Of a stretch of DNA of 64,000 nt, positions 1 through 8,498 are shown in pieces; position 1 is the stretch's first letter, and each line of letters opens with the position of its first letter. Made by a program: the position numbers and the translations under genes. The notes under the pieces were generated by a model. That model searched no databases. It saw only the letters and a program-made list of their open reading frames with translations, and was not told where the DNA came from. The stretch is taken from contig BQIU01000007.1 of the NCBI GenBank assembly GCA_021603905.1, positions 33,036 through 97,035 of the forward strand. The letters run 5' to 3'. This DNA is from Nitrospirales bacterium (GTDB lineage Bacteria > Nitrospirota > Nitrospiria > Nitrospirales > UBA8639).

Positions 1-189
1 ACCAAGTATATTTCCGGGGAAGAAGTCTTAGCGTTTCGTGATCAGGCCTGGCAGCAGTATTTTGAGAGTCCCCGTTACCTTTATATGATCGAGCAAAAAT
101 TTGGTATCGATACCCGAAAGCACATACAGGAAATGGCTTCGTACACGCTGGAACGACAGTATGTGGTCCCGGTGGGAGCAGTGAAGTGA
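1..189 (+). CDS. C-terminal end of a probable B12-binding radical SAM protein (5' truncated)
   Basis: An open frame enters from the left edge in frame 1 and ends with TGA at 187-189, leaving 62 residues. The visible tail contains GEEVLAFRD and PRYLYMIEQKFG, blocks that resemble the region after the barrel in cobalamin-binding radical SAM enzymes. The iron-sulfur CX3CX2C motif would lie outside the window, so the family call rests only on tail similarity and on the presence of other such enzymes further along. The stop overlaps the GTG start proposed for the transketolase gene, so the two are probably co-transcribed and translationally coupled. The left part of this operon is not visible. Confidence 0.55.
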   Translation, partial: TKYISGEEVLAFRDQAWQQYFESPRYLYMIEQKFGIDTRKHIQEMASYTLERQYVVPVGAVK

Positions 190-1082
190 AAAGTCAGGAG
201 AGGGAAGTGAGACAAGATGCGGAGGATGTACAACGAGCGACGAATGAAAAGATGGATATTGAAGAACTGAAGAGTAAGTCACAGTGGTTAAGGCAGGAGC
301 TGTTTGAATTGGTGATGCGGGTCAAGAAAGGACACATTCCATCTTCGTATTCCTGTGCAGAGATGGTATTGGCTCTCATGTATGGTGGTTATTTTCATGG
401 TTATCCTAACGATCCTCGTCATTCGGATAGAGATCGGCTAATCATTAGCAAAGGACATGCTGCGATGGTGTTATATCCTATTCTTGCCGACCTCGGATAT
501 TTCACGACTAACGAACTAGAGAAATTTACGAAACCTGATGGTCTTCTGCGCATGTATGCGGATCATAGTATTCCTGGCATTGAGTCGATTACAGGCTCAT
601 TGGGGCATGGACTCGGTATCGGCTGCGGGTATGCCTATGCGGCTAAACAGGATCACAAATCGTATCGAACATTTGTCGTGGTTGGGGATGGTGAATGTTA
701 TGAAGGGTCGGTCTGGGAGTCGGCGATGTTTGCCGCTCATCATCAACTAACGAATCTAGTGGTCATTGTGGATCGCAATCGACTCTGTATTATGGAAGAA
801 ACCGAGCGATGTATGAAATTAGATTCATTGGAAGCGAAGTGGGAAGCGTTTGGTTGGGAGGCGATGTCGATTGACGGACATGCCTATCGTGAAATTCTTC
901 CAGCATTGACACAAGCGACGTCGAATCACTCAGGAAAACCTTTTGCGATTATCTCGAATAGTGTCAAGGGGAAAGGGATTTCCTTCATGGAAAATCAAGC
1001 TCTCTGGCATAACAGAATGCCGAATGACGATGAGATGGAGCAGGCACGAAACGAACTGTTGAGCAATTGCATTGTGAACTAA
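186..1082 (+). CDS. Transketolase, N-terminal (thiamine diphosphate-binding) subunit
   Basis: A 298-residue protein matching the N-terminal third of transketolase. It has a KGH block early, ITGSLGHGLGIGCGYA, and the diphosphate/Mg motif GDGECYEG near residue 167 ending in DRN. Split transketolases of this kind pair with a separate C-terminal subunit, here the next gene. Transketolase moves two-carbon ketol units between sugar phosphates and can make sedoheptulose 7-phosphate, which fits the GmhA-like isomerase four genes on. The start is uncertain: GTG at 186 overlaps the previous stop, GTG at 207 follows an AGGAGAGGGA stretch, and ATG at 252 lies close to where family similarity begins. I take it as one half of a dedicated sugar-island transketolase. 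Confidence 0.88.
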   Translation: MKSQEREVRQDAEDVQRATNEKMDIEELKSKSQWLRQELFELVMRVKKGHIPSSYSCAEMVLALMYGGYFHGYPNDPRHSDRDRLIISKGHAAMVLYPILADLGYFTTNELEKFTKPDGLLRMYADHSIPGIESITGSLGHGLGIGCGYAYAAKQDHKSYRTFVVVGDGECYEGSVWESAMFAAHHQLTNLVVIVDRNRLCIMEETERCMKLDSLEAKWEAFGWEAMSIDGHAYREILPALTQATSNHSGKPFAIISNSVKGKGISFMENQALWHNRMPNDDEMEQARNELLSNCIVN

Positions 1083-1093
1083 GGGACCTTTCC

Positions 1094-2047
1094 ATGACGA
1101 CTGGACAAGAACTTCCCAGAGATGTCTTCATTGAGGCCATTCGACAAGAGTCGGCACACAACAAGGAAATCTATTTCATGAGTGCAGACTTAGGCGCGAA
1201 AGCTCTTGACCGTTTTCGTGTTGAGGCCAACGCTCAGTTTATTCATGCTGGCATTTGCGAGCAAAACATGATTGATGTCGCGGCTGGGTTGGCATTAAAT
1301 GGGAAGACGGTCTATGTCTATGCCATGGCGCCATTCGTGACCTTGCGCTGTTATGAGCAAATAAAAGTGGCCATTGCATCGATGGATCTTCCGCTGACGA
1401 TCATCGGAGTTGGGGTTGGCTATGGTTATGATGATGCTGGTCCGACGCATTATGCCACGGAGGATGTGAGTTGCATGCGTGCGTTGGGAGGCATTGAGAT
1501 AATCACGCCTTGCGATACGGAATCGGTTCTCGCGACAGCGAAGCTTACGTATTCTCAACCAGCATTACGCTATGTGCGTTTGGATCGCGTTTTTCTGCCA
1601 CCAGTTTACATGCCTGGGGAGACCAAGTTTTTGTCTCAGGGAATGGTCGAAGTTGAACAAGGTCGAGATGTCTGCATCATTACGGCTGGTTACATGATTC
1701 GGAAAGCATTAGAGGTCAAGAAAAAACTCGTTAGTTTAAATATTCATGCAGGCGTGATTGATCTCTATCGTTTGAAGCCACTTAATCTTGAAATATTGAA
1801 ATCGATAGTGATGCGTTATTCGCGTATCGTCACGCTTGAAGAACATTTTCTGAGTGGAGGACTTGGGGGAGCGATTGCTGAAGGATGCTTCGATGCCGAT
1901 CTTCGAAAGCCGGTGCTCCGTCTAGGCATCCCTGACCATTATCATTTTGAAAATGGTGGAAGGGAGTATTTACATCACCTCGCTGGACTTGACGTTGCCA
2001 CGGTGACGGATCGAGTTGCACACTTTTGCCAGAAAAGTGGTGAATAA
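1094..2047 (+). CDS. Transketolase, C-terminal (pyrimidine-binding plus C-terminal domain) subunit
   Basis: This is the partner of the preceding subunit. It carries the pyrimidine-binding domain with a GICEQNMIDVAAGLA block holding the catalytic glutamate, then the transketolase C-terminal domain ending near LGIPDHY. ATG at 1094 follows AAGGGA at sensible spacing and is preferred to the upstream in-frame TTG at 1067, which would overlap the N-terminal subunit. Both halves have proper starts and stops, so this is a normal two-gene transketolase and not a frameshifted single gene. The stop shares its last base with the next start (TAATG), which suggests tight coupling in an operon of sugar genes. 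Confidence 0.88.
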   Translation: MTTGQELPRDVFIEAIRQESAHNKEIYFMSADLGAKALDRFRVEANAQFIHAGICEQNMIDVAAGLALNGKTVYVYAMAPFVTLRCYEQIKVAIASMDLPLTIIGVGVGYGYDDAGPTHYATEDVSCMRALGGIEIITPCDTESVLATAKLTYSQPALRYVRLDRVFLPPVYMPGETKFLSQGMVEVEQGRDVCIITAGYMIRKALEVKKKLVSLNIHAGVIDLYRLKPLNLEILKSIVMRYSRIVTLEEHFLSGGLGGAIAEGCFDADLRKPVLRLGIPDHYHFENGGREYLHHLAGLDVATVTDRVAHFCQKSGE

Positions 2048-2988
2048 TGCCTGCCGATACAGTCATAGCAGTGACGTCTTCTTCATTTGCAAGCGATTCG
2101 TATCTTCGTGAGCAGCTTTTACATTTTTTTCCCAACAGCCTATTGAATTGTGAAAAACAAAAGTTGTCTCGTGAGGCTCTTATAAAATTTCTCAAGCCTG
2201 CTGATGGCATCATACTTGGCACTGATCAGGTTGATGCGCAACTGTTAGAGTCGTGTCCTCGACTCCAATTTGTTTCGAAATATGGAGTTGGGATGGATAA
2301 TATTGATCGAGCTGCATGCGAGGCTCGTGGTGTTCATATCGGCTGGACTGGTGGAGTGAACAGGTTGTCGGTCGCTGAACAAGTTCTGGGGTTTATGTTG
2401 AGTCTTTGTCGAAACCTGTATCAATCCTCTGTCAAATTGAAAACCGGGACATGGGAGAAGCAGGGTGGCGCACAGCTTAGTGGGAAAACCATCGGTATCG
2501 TCGGCTTGGGTCATATTGGGAAGGAACTCGTTCGCTTGCTACAACCCTTTTCGTGTCGTATTTTGGTGAACGATATTATCGATCAATCGGCGTTTTGCCT
2601 GCAGTACGCTCTGGAAAAGGCGTCATTGACGGAGCTGGTGTCGGAGTCCAATATTGTGACCATCCATACCCCGTTGACAACAATCACTCGACATCTCGTG
2701 AATCTTGACCTGCTTTCTTGCATGAAACCAAATGCGTTTTTAATTAATACTTCACGAGGGGGCGTGGTGAATCAACAGCATCTCAAGGAGTCACTGAGGA
2801 AAGGGCTAATTGCTGGCGCGGCCATTGATGTGTATGAAGATGAGCCAGCCTCAGATCCAGAGTTGTTGGAGTTGCCGAATGTATTTTGTACTCCCCACAT
2901 CGGAGGAAACTCAAAAGAAGCCATACGCGCTATGGGTTGTAGTGCGATAGAGCATGTCAAAACCTTTTTTCAGGTGAATGAATCATGA
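2047..2988 (+). CDS. D-isomer-specific 2-hydroxyacid dehydrogenase (PGDH-like)
   Basis: This 313-residue protein has the full family layout: an N-terminal substrate domain, a Rossmann motif GIVGLGHIGKELV in the middle, and the catalytic arginine in NTSRGG (about R237), glutamate in DEPAS (about E266) and histidine in TPHIGG (about H284). Family members reduce 2-keto acids or oxidise D-2-hydroxy acids with NAD(H). It lacks the ACT-domain tail of SerA. Its position between transketolase and an epimerase suggests that it acts on a sugar acid or a ketoacid donor rather than in serine synthesis, but the substrate cannot be read from the sequence. Its end overlaps the next gene by 4 bases (ATGA). 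Confidence 0.85.
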   Translation: MPADTVIAVTSSSFASDSYLREQLLHFFPNSLLNCEKQKLSREALIKFLKPADGIILGTDQVDAQLLESCPRLQFVSKYGVGMDNIDRAACEARGVHIGWTGGVNRLSVAEQVLGFMLSLCRNLYQSSVKLKTGTWEKQGGAQLSGKTIGIVGLGHIGKELVRLLQPFSCRILVNDIIDQSAFCLQYALEKASLTELVSESNIVTIHTPLTTITRHLVNLDLLSCMKPNAFLINTSRGGVVNQQHLKESLRKGLIAGAAIDVYEDEPASDPELLELPNVFCTPHIGGNSKEAIRAMGCSAIEHVKTFFQVNES

Positions 2989-3875
2989 ATATTTTGATTC
3001 TTGGGGGAGCAGGGTTTTTGGGAAGTTACGTTGCTGATGAATTTTTGAAGCGCGGCCATGCCGTGACAATTTTTGATAAGCGCTCGTCTGACTATCTTCA
3101 ATCTGAGCAGAAGATGGTCATTGGCGATTTACTCGATCGGCAAGCCGTTCATGACGTGGTGAATGGACAAGATATTGTCTACAATTTTGCTGGATTTGCC
3201 GACTTGAATGCCTCGATTAATAATCCATTACCGGTTCTAGAACTTAATATCTTAGGTAATGCCAATGTTCTTGATGCCTGCGTGACGCATTCAGTGTCTC
3301 GATTCGTCTATGCCAGCACGGCCTATGTATTTTCGTCAAAGGGATCGTTTTACGGTGTGAGCAAACGCTGTTCGGAAAAAATTATTGAAGAGTTTAGCCG
3401 ACAATTTGGACTTGATTACACCATTATTCGCTATGGCTCTGTTTATGGACCACGGTCAGATTCGCAAAACCGCATTTATAAATTGATCAAACAGGCTTTG
3501 CTGGAAGGAAAGATAACCTTTCAAGGAGACGGAGAAGAAGAGCGGGAGTACATTCATGTCCAGGATGCTGCCACATTAAGCGTACAGATCTTGACCGAAG
3601 AGTATCGCAATCAACATGTCATGCTTACTGGTGTTGAACGGTTTAAGTATTCGCAGTTGCTGAATATGATTCGGGAAATGATGGATGATGGCATAAATAT
3701 TGAATATCTTCGCAAGGAATATCATGGACATTATGTCTATACACCCTATTCATTCATACCAGAACCAGGAAAGAAGATGATTTGCAATCCATTTATTGAC
3801 TTTGGCCAAGGGTTGCTTCAGACAATTGGTGAAATCCACGAATCGTTACAAGCCGAATCTGTCATACCCCGGTAA
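2985..3875 (+). CDS. NAD-dependent epimerase/dehydratase (extended SDR)
   Basis: This 296-residue extended short-chain dehydrogenase starts with the nucleotide-binding motif GGAGFLGSYV and carries a catalytic YGVSK (YxxxK) in a typical nucleotide-sugar epimerase frame. A VYGPRS block and a REYIHVQD block, usual in sugar epimerases, follow. At 296 residues it is slightly shorter than UDP-glucose 4-epimerase. The ATG overlaps the previous stop, so it is coupled to the dehydrogenase gene. It probably modifies a nucleotide-linked sugar at C3-C6; whether it is an epimerase, a dehydratase or a reductase is not clear. It would fit an HldD-like step if the neighbouring genes make an NDP-heptose. Confidence 0.82.
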   Translation: MNILILGGAGFLGSYVADEFLKRGHAVTIFDKRSSDYLQSEQKMVIGDLLDRQAVHDVVNGQDIVYNFAGFADLNASINNPLPVLELNILGNANVLDACVTHSVSRFVYASTAYVFSSKGSFYGVSKRCSEKIIEEFSRQFGLDYTIIRYGSVYGPRSDSQNRIYKLIKQALLEGKITFQGDGEEEREYIHVQDAATLSVQILTEEYRNQHVMLTGVERFKYSQLLNMIREMMDDGINIEYLRKEYHGHYVYTPYSFIPEPGKKMICNPFIDFGQGLLQTIGEIHESLQAESVIPR

Positions 3876-3890
3876 TCTTGTGAGCGACTT

Positions 3891-4517
3891 ATGAGCGATC
3901 GTCAATTTCTCGACGCATATTATAAAAAGTTCGAAGAACACTTGATGTCCGTAGATGTCCATGCTCAATTGATCGCGTTGAAAGATCTCATTCTATCCTC
4001 GCAGGTCTTGGGGAAAAAAATGATTATAGCTGGAAATGGGGGGAGTGCAGCCATTGCGAGTCACTGTGCCATTGATTTTACAAAAGCTGCCGGCATGCGT
4101 TGCGTGAGTTTCAACGAATCCTCATTGATCACTTGCTTTGCGAATGATTATGGGTATGAACATTGGCTGGAGAAAGCCTTGGAGTTTTATGCGGACGATG
4201 GGGATCTGGTGGTCCTGATCAGTTCCAGTGGACGTTCGATGAACATGGTTCGGGCAGCTGACTATACGACTCAACGCGGGCTTACTCTCGTGACCTTTAC
4301 CGGATTTTCTGCATCTAATCCGCTTCGATCTCGTGGAGATATCAATCTCTGGCTCAAAAGTCGATCTTACAACCATATTGAAACGTTTCATCAGCTCTGG
4401 CTACTCTCGGTTTGTGATCTCATCGTTGAAATGAGGCAGCCAAAGCCTCTGACGAAAAAGTCACTTTCCCGCCCTACACTTCGAACGATAACCCTCCCAG
4501 TCGATTCCGCTGCCTAA
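3891..4517 (+). CDS. gmhA: SIS-domain phosphosugar isomerase, GmhA-like (sedoheptulose 7-phosphate isomerase)
   Basis: This 208-residue protein consists of one SIS domain. The GNGGSAAIASHCAIDF block and the later LISSSGRSMNMV block match the phosphosugar-binding loops of GmhA, and the C-terminal ETFHQLWLLSVCD helix matches the region that supplies catalytic residues. GmhA turns sedoheptulose 7-phosphate into D-glycero-D-manno-heptose 7-phosphate, the first committed heptose step. The upstream transketolase can make the substrate, and the HldE-like gene at 5847 could use the product. DiaA-type SIS proteins are similar, so context decides the call. It is the last gene before a 300-base regulatory gap. 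Confidence 0.78.
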   Translation: MSDRQFLDAYYKKFEEHLMSVDVHAQLIALKDLILSSQVLGKKMIIAGNGGSAAIASHCAIDFTKAAGMRCVSFNESSLITCFANDYGYEHWLEKALEFYADDGDLVVLISSSGRSMNMVRAADYTTQRGLTLVTFTGFSASNPLRSRGDINLWLKSRSYNHIETFHQLWLLSVCDLIVEMRQPKPLTKKSLSRPTLRTITLPVDSAA

Positions 4518-4602
4518 TCATTCCCCAGGGATTCAAGTTTTCAGTTTGTACTGTGCCATTGAACGTATCCCTACACTTCCCTGCCAGTCTGTCTTCCAGT
4601 CC

Positions 4603-4625
4603 GTCAATGTCTTGACGTCTGTCAA
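4603..4625. promoter_or_regulatory. FleQ-like palindrome with an extra half-site
   Basis: GTCAA (4603-4607), TTGAC (4612-4616) and GTCAA (4621-4625) stand in alternating orientation with exactly four bases between them. The first two form the 14-base palindrome GTCAATGTCTTGAC, which fits the GTCA-N6-TGAC form reported for FleQ boxes. It lies about 100 bases before a weak -24/-12 element, nearly the same geometry as at 47304. Binding by a FleQ-type enhancer protein is inferred. Confidence 0.45.
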
Positions 4626-4713
4626 ATTTTCTCATAATTGCTCAATCAAACCGGCTACTGTCTTTGTTGATGAAAACTGTTTGAAATCAATACGTTAAGC
4701 AATCGATTGTGAG

Positions 4714-4729
4714 AGGTCTAGGTTTTGCT
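4714..4729 (+). promoter_or_regulatory. Possible weak sigma-54 promoter
   Basis: GG at 4715-4716 and GC at 4727-4728 are separated by exactly ten bases, and the -12 part TTTTGCT is good. The -24 part (AGGTCT) is poor compared with TGGCAC. The transcript would start near 4740 and lead into the epimerase gene at 4813. The match alone is weak; the upstream FleQ-like palindrome at the expected distance raises its credibility. Confidence 0.35.
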
Positions 4730-4812
4730 TAGTCATCGTATTCAGGGCATATGGCGTCATACGCGATTTATGAACCTGTTTGGATAACAATCAACCGGAA
4801 AACGACTTGACC

Positions 4813-5844
4813 ATGAAACATGTATTAGTGACAGGAGGGGCTGGGTTTATAGGGAGTCATCTTGTTGAGCGACTCGTTCAGGACGGTCATCGGGTTCGCG
4901 TTCTCGACAACCTCTCTACTGGACGCCGTGAAAATTTAGAGCATGTGAAAAAATTGATAACCAGTGTTGGGCAGATAGATCTGCAAGAGGGTGATGTAAC
5001 AGATCTAAATGACGTGACTCAAGCACTGGATGGAATAGATTGGGTGTTTCACCTTGCCGCATTAGCAGACATTGTTCCATCTATTGTCAATCCTATGGCT
5101 TATTACCAAGCCAATGTATCCGGGACGGCCATGCTTGTGGAAGGTGCCAGAAATGCCGGGGTCAAACGATTTATCTACACGGCCTCTTCTTCATGTTATG
5201 GCATTCCAGATGTCTATCCCACACCGGAAATGTCCGTCATTCAGCCACAATACCCTTATGCCCTCACAAAATATCTTGGCGAACAATTGGTGATGCATTG
5301 GGCTCAAACATATGGACTACCTGTGGTCTCGCTTCGCCTCTTCAATGTATATGGTCCTCGTGCAAGAACTGCCGGGACCTATGGCGCGGTGTTTGGTGTG
5401 TTTCTGGCTCAGAAACTCCAACGGAAGCCCTACACCGTTATTGGGGATGGTTTGCAAACTCGTGACTTTACGTTTGTGACGGATGTCGTTAATGCCTTTG
5501 TGAAAGCTGCAGAATCTGATTATGCCGGAGAAGTATTTAATGTTGGATCGGGTGGCACCTATAGCATTAATCGTTTGGTCGAGTTACTTGGCGGAACGAC
5601 CATCTCTATTCCCAAGCGACCCGGTGAGCCGGATTGCACATTTGCGGATATTCAGAAAGCAAGAGACAAGCTAGGATGGTCACCGAAAGTCACGTTTGAA
5701 GAGGGTGTCAGCATGATGCTCCAGCACATTCATTCATGGGAAGAGGCTCCGGTGTGGAATCCCATTTCCATTGCCAAAGCTTCGGCCGATTGGTTTCGGT
5801 ATCTGGGTCGAGAAACAAGTAAACGGGAGAGGTGTGAAGTCTAG
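4813..5844 (+). CDS. UDP-glucose 4-epimerase-like NAD-dependent epimerase
   Basis: An extended SDR of 343 residues from ATG 4813, opening directly with MKHVLVTGGAGFIGSHLVE. It has the catalytic YALTK, the SLRLFNVYGPR block and a TRDFTFVTDVV block typical of GalE/WbpP-type nucleotide-sugar epimerases. An in-frame TTG at 4780 would add eleven residues ahead of the conserved start, so ATG is preferred. The C-terminal FADIQKARDKLGWSPKVTFEEG is the usual end of UDP-hexose 4-epimerases. It begins a new transcription unit after the 4518-4812 gap and is followed at 2 bases by the HldE-like gene. The exact sugar is unknown. Confidence 0.82.
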   Translation: MKHVLVTGGAGFIGSHLVERLVQDGHRVRVLDNLSTGRRENLEHVKKLITSVGQIDLQEGDVTDLNDVTQALDGIDWVFHLAALADIVPSIVNPMAYYQANVSGTAMLVEGARNAGVKRFIYTASSSCYGIPDVYPTPEMSVIQPQYPYALTKYLGEQLVMHWAQTYGLPVVSLRLFNVYGPRARTAGTYGAVFGVFLAQKLQRKPYTVIGDGLQTRDFTFVTDVVNAFVKAAESDYAGEVFNVGSGGTYSINRLVELLGGTTISIPKRPGEPDCTFADIQKARDKLGWSPKVTFEEGVSMMLQHIHSWEEAPVWNPISIAKASADWFRYLGRETSKRERCEV

Positions 5845-5846
5845 TT

Positions 5847-7382
5847 ATGGCGAGTGTGGCCATTCTGAAAAAAACGCAGTCCCTTGAAGATTTAGAATTG
5901 CTCCTTCGAGACGCTCGTGCTCAAGGAAAGACCATCGTACACTGCCATGGCGTCTTTGACTTACTCCATGTCGGGCATATTCGACATATAGAAGAAGCAA
6001 AAGCATTAGGGGATGTGCTGATTGTGACGGTGACTCCCGACCGCTATGTGAACAAAGGCCCTCATCGTCCAGCATTTCAGCAAGATCTTCGCGTGGAAGG
6101 CATCGCGGCTTTAGATGCAGTGGATTATGTTGCAATCAATCGTTGGGAGACAGCAGAGAATGCAATCAAAGCTTTGAAACCCGATATTTATGTGAAGGGG
6201 CCGGATTATAGTCAGGGACGGCCAGACTTAACCGGTGGGCTGGCAAGAGAAGAGTCTGCTGTACAATCAGTCGGCGGGCGCCTTGAAACGACGAATGATG
6301 TGCAATTTAGCTCCACGAGTTTACTCAACCGTTATGTACCATTATTTCCATCTGACTTAAATGGGTGGCTAACGAAGTTTCGAGAAAAGTATACCGCTGG
6401 AGACATCATCGAATATCTAGAACGTTTGCGTTCTCTTCGCGTTCTTGTGATTGGAGAAGCGATCATCGATGAGTATGTATATTGCCAGGCGCTGGGGAAA
6501 TCTTCAAAAGAACCTATTTTGGCCATGCAGTATATTTCAAAAGAAAAACAGCTCGGAGGAAGTTTAGCCATTGCGAATCATTTGGCAAGTTTCTGTGATC
6601 AAGTTGAACTCGTAACTTCGTTAGGAACGATTCAGCCACATGAAAAATACATTCGGCAGAATCTGAAGTCGAATATCATTCCAAGCTTCGTCTTTAAGTC
6701 TGGCTCTCCCACCATCGTCAAGCGTCGGTTTATCGAGGAATATCAATTTGCCAAACTCCTAGAAGTATATGAAATGAATGATGCGGCTTTGACCCAACGT
6801 GAAGATGACGAATTGTGTGGGACGCTTGCAACCAAGCTGGTAAATTGTGATGTGGCTATCGTGGCAGACTTTGGGCATGGGTTGTTGTCACCATCTGCCG
6901 TTCAACTCGCAGGAAAACAAGCTCCATTCTTAGCCGTGAATACACAGGTCAATGCGGCAAATGTGGGATTTCACACCATATCCAAATATAACAGGGCAGA
7001 CTATATCTCTATACAAGAAAAAGAAATTCGTATGGATCAACGAGATGCTCGTGGAGATCTAAAACCAATGATTGAAGGTCTCTCGAAAGATCTCAATTGC
7101 CCATCTGTCATGGTGACACAAGGGAAAAAGGGCACCATGTTATATCACCAAGATGATGGATACTTTGAGAGTCCGTCGTTGGCCGTAAAGGTTGTAGACC
7201 GAATTGGGGCTGGCGATGCCTTGTTTGCATTAACAGCACCGTGTGTGGCCACAGGTGTTCCTTCGGATGCCGTTGGATTGATCGGGAATTTGGCAGGAGC
7301 GCAAGCGGCGATGATTGTGGGTAATAGTGCTTCACTTGATCGAGTGCAATTAGTACGGAGTATTGAGTCACTTTTAAAATGA
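5847..7382 (+). CDS. Bifunctional HldE-like protein with swapped order: nucleotidyltransferase then PfkB kinase
   Basis: This protein has 511 residues. The first ~140 form a cytidylyltransferase-type domain with VHCHGVFDLLHVGH (HVGH at 41-44). The rest, from about residue 195, is a PfkB-family sugar kinase with VIGEAIIDEYVY, a GKSSKEPIL block like the RfaE kinase, and the DRIGAGDALFA catalytic motif near 451-461. Canonical HldE has the kinase first and the adenylyltransferase second, so the order here is reversed. HldE phosphorylates heptose 7-phosphate at C1 and couples the product to a nucleotide. With the nearby GmhA-like isomerase and transketolase this suggests activated heptose synthesis. 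The nucleotide used cannot be told from sequence. No GmhB phosphatase is present in the window. Confidence 0.8.
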   Translation: MASVAILKKTQSLEDLELLLRDARAQGKTIVHCHGVFDLLHVGHIRHIEEAKALGDVLIVTVTPDRYVNKGPHRPAFQQDLRVEGIAALDAVDYVAINRWETAENAIKALKPDIYVKGPDYSQGRPDLTGGLAREESAVQSVGGRLETTNDVQFSSTSLLNRYVPLFPSDLNGWLTKFREKYTAGDIIEYLERLRSLRVLVIGEAIIDEYVYCQALGKSSKEPILAMQYISKEKQLGGSLAIANHLASFCDQVELVTSLGTIQPHEKYIRQNLKSNIIPSFVFKSGSPTIVKRRFIEEYQFAKLLEVYEMNDAALTQREDDELCGTLATKLVNCDVAIVADFGHGLLSPSAVQLAGKQAPFLAVNTQVNAANVGFHTISKYNRADYISIQEKEIRMDQRDARGDLKPMIEGLSKDLNCPSVMVTQGKKGTMLYHQDDGYFESPSLAVKVVDRIGAGDALFALTAPCVATGVPSDAVGLIGNLAGAQAAMIVGNSASLDRVQLVRSIESLLK

Positions 7383-7493
7383 AAAATGCAAAGTGCCAAT
7401 TGAAAAATGAAGTACATGAAAAAGGAATAGTTTTTCATAACTGTAATTTCTTACTTTTCACTTAGAAACTTACAATTCTCAAGGTGGAACGAG

Positions 7494-8498
7494 ATGTCTG
7501 AACAGGCCAAAAAACAAATTCTTGTCACTGGGGGTGCCGGGTATGTGGGGGCCGCGTTAGTCCCACAATTATTGAGGGAGGGCTATCGAGTAAAAGTGTT
7601 AGACCTTTATCTATATGGTGGTTCGGCCCTCGAGGGAGTTCGTGGACATAAGAATCTAGAGGAAATTCAAGGCGATATACGAAGCATGCCACTGCTTGAG
7701 CAGACGGTTCCAGGTTGCGATGGGATTATTCATTTAGCATGCATTTCTAATGATCCTAGTTTTGAACTGAATCCATTATTGGGACGATCAATTAATTACG
7801 ATGCATTTTCAGGATTAGTTGATTGCGCGAGAGAATGTGGAGTTCGACGTTTTATCTATGCTTCGTCATCTTCGGTGTACGGTGTGAAAGAAGATGAGAA
7901 CGTGACAGAAGATCTCACACTTGACCCTTTGACAGATTACTCAAAATACAAGGCGTTGTGTGAAGAGGTACTCCTGAGAAAACAGGGGCCAGGGTTCGAA
8001 GTAGTGATAATTCGTCCTGCTACGGTCTGTGGATACTCCCCTCGTCTCCGGCTAGATCTCACGGTGAATATTCTGACGAACCACGCTGTCAATCATCGAA
8101 AGATTACCGTGTTCGGTGGGAAACAGAAAAGGCCAAACATTCATATCCAAGATATGGTTGAGGTGTATACGCAATCGTTGAACTGGGCAACAGAGAAAGT
8201 CGATGGTCAGATTTTCAATGCTGGATATCACAATCATTGTGTATCAGATATTGCCGATATGGTGAAGGCGACAGTTGGACCAGATGTCGATATTGTTCAC
8301 ACAACGACAGATGACCATCGTTCGTATCATATTTCCTCAGAAAAAATTTCACGCGTTCTAGGGTTCACCCCGAAACATTCAGTTAACGATGCGATTGGCG
8401 ACTTAATGACGGCATTTCAGGATGGGAAGATCCCCAATTCCTTTGAGGACAGTCGGTATTTCAATATTAAACGTATGAAAGAAGTCGAACTTGTCTAA
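7494..8498 (+). CDS. NAD-dependent epimerase/dehydratase (extended SDR)
   Basis: This 334-residue protein starts with a consensus GGAGYVGAALVPQL nucleotide-binding loop and carries the active-site segment YASSSSVYG and DYSKYK (YxxxK). ATG at 7494 follows AAGGTGGAACGAG, a good ribosome site. It resembles the epimerase/dehydratase group common in surface-polysaccharide loci. A 111-base gap (7383-7493) separates it from the HldE-like gene; that gap has two TGAAAAATG copies 22 bases apart but no clear promoter. Its stop lies within the start region of the E1-alpha-like gene, so the pair is translationally coupled. Substrate unknown. Confidence 0.8.
   Translation: MSEQAKKQILVTGGAGYVGAALVPQLLREGYRVKVLDLYLYGGSALEGVRGHKNLEEIQGDIRSMPLLEQTVPGCDGIIHLACISNDPSFELNPLLGRSINYDAFSGLVDCARECGVRRFIYASSSSVYGVKEDENVTEDLTLDPLTDYSKYKALCEEVLLRKQGPGFEVVIIRPATVCGYSPRLRLDLTVNILTNHAVNHRKITVFGGKQKRPNIHIQDMVEVYTQSLNWATEKVDGQIFNAGYHNHCVSDIADMVKATVGPDVDIVHTTTDDHRSYHISSEKISRVLGFTPKHSVNDAIGDLMTAFQDGKIPNSFEDSRYFNIKRMKEVELV

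Noticed and set aside
186..2047. A single transketolase gene broken by a frameshift
   Set aside because: Both halves have their own start, ribosome site and stop at the normal domain border; two-gene transketolases are common.
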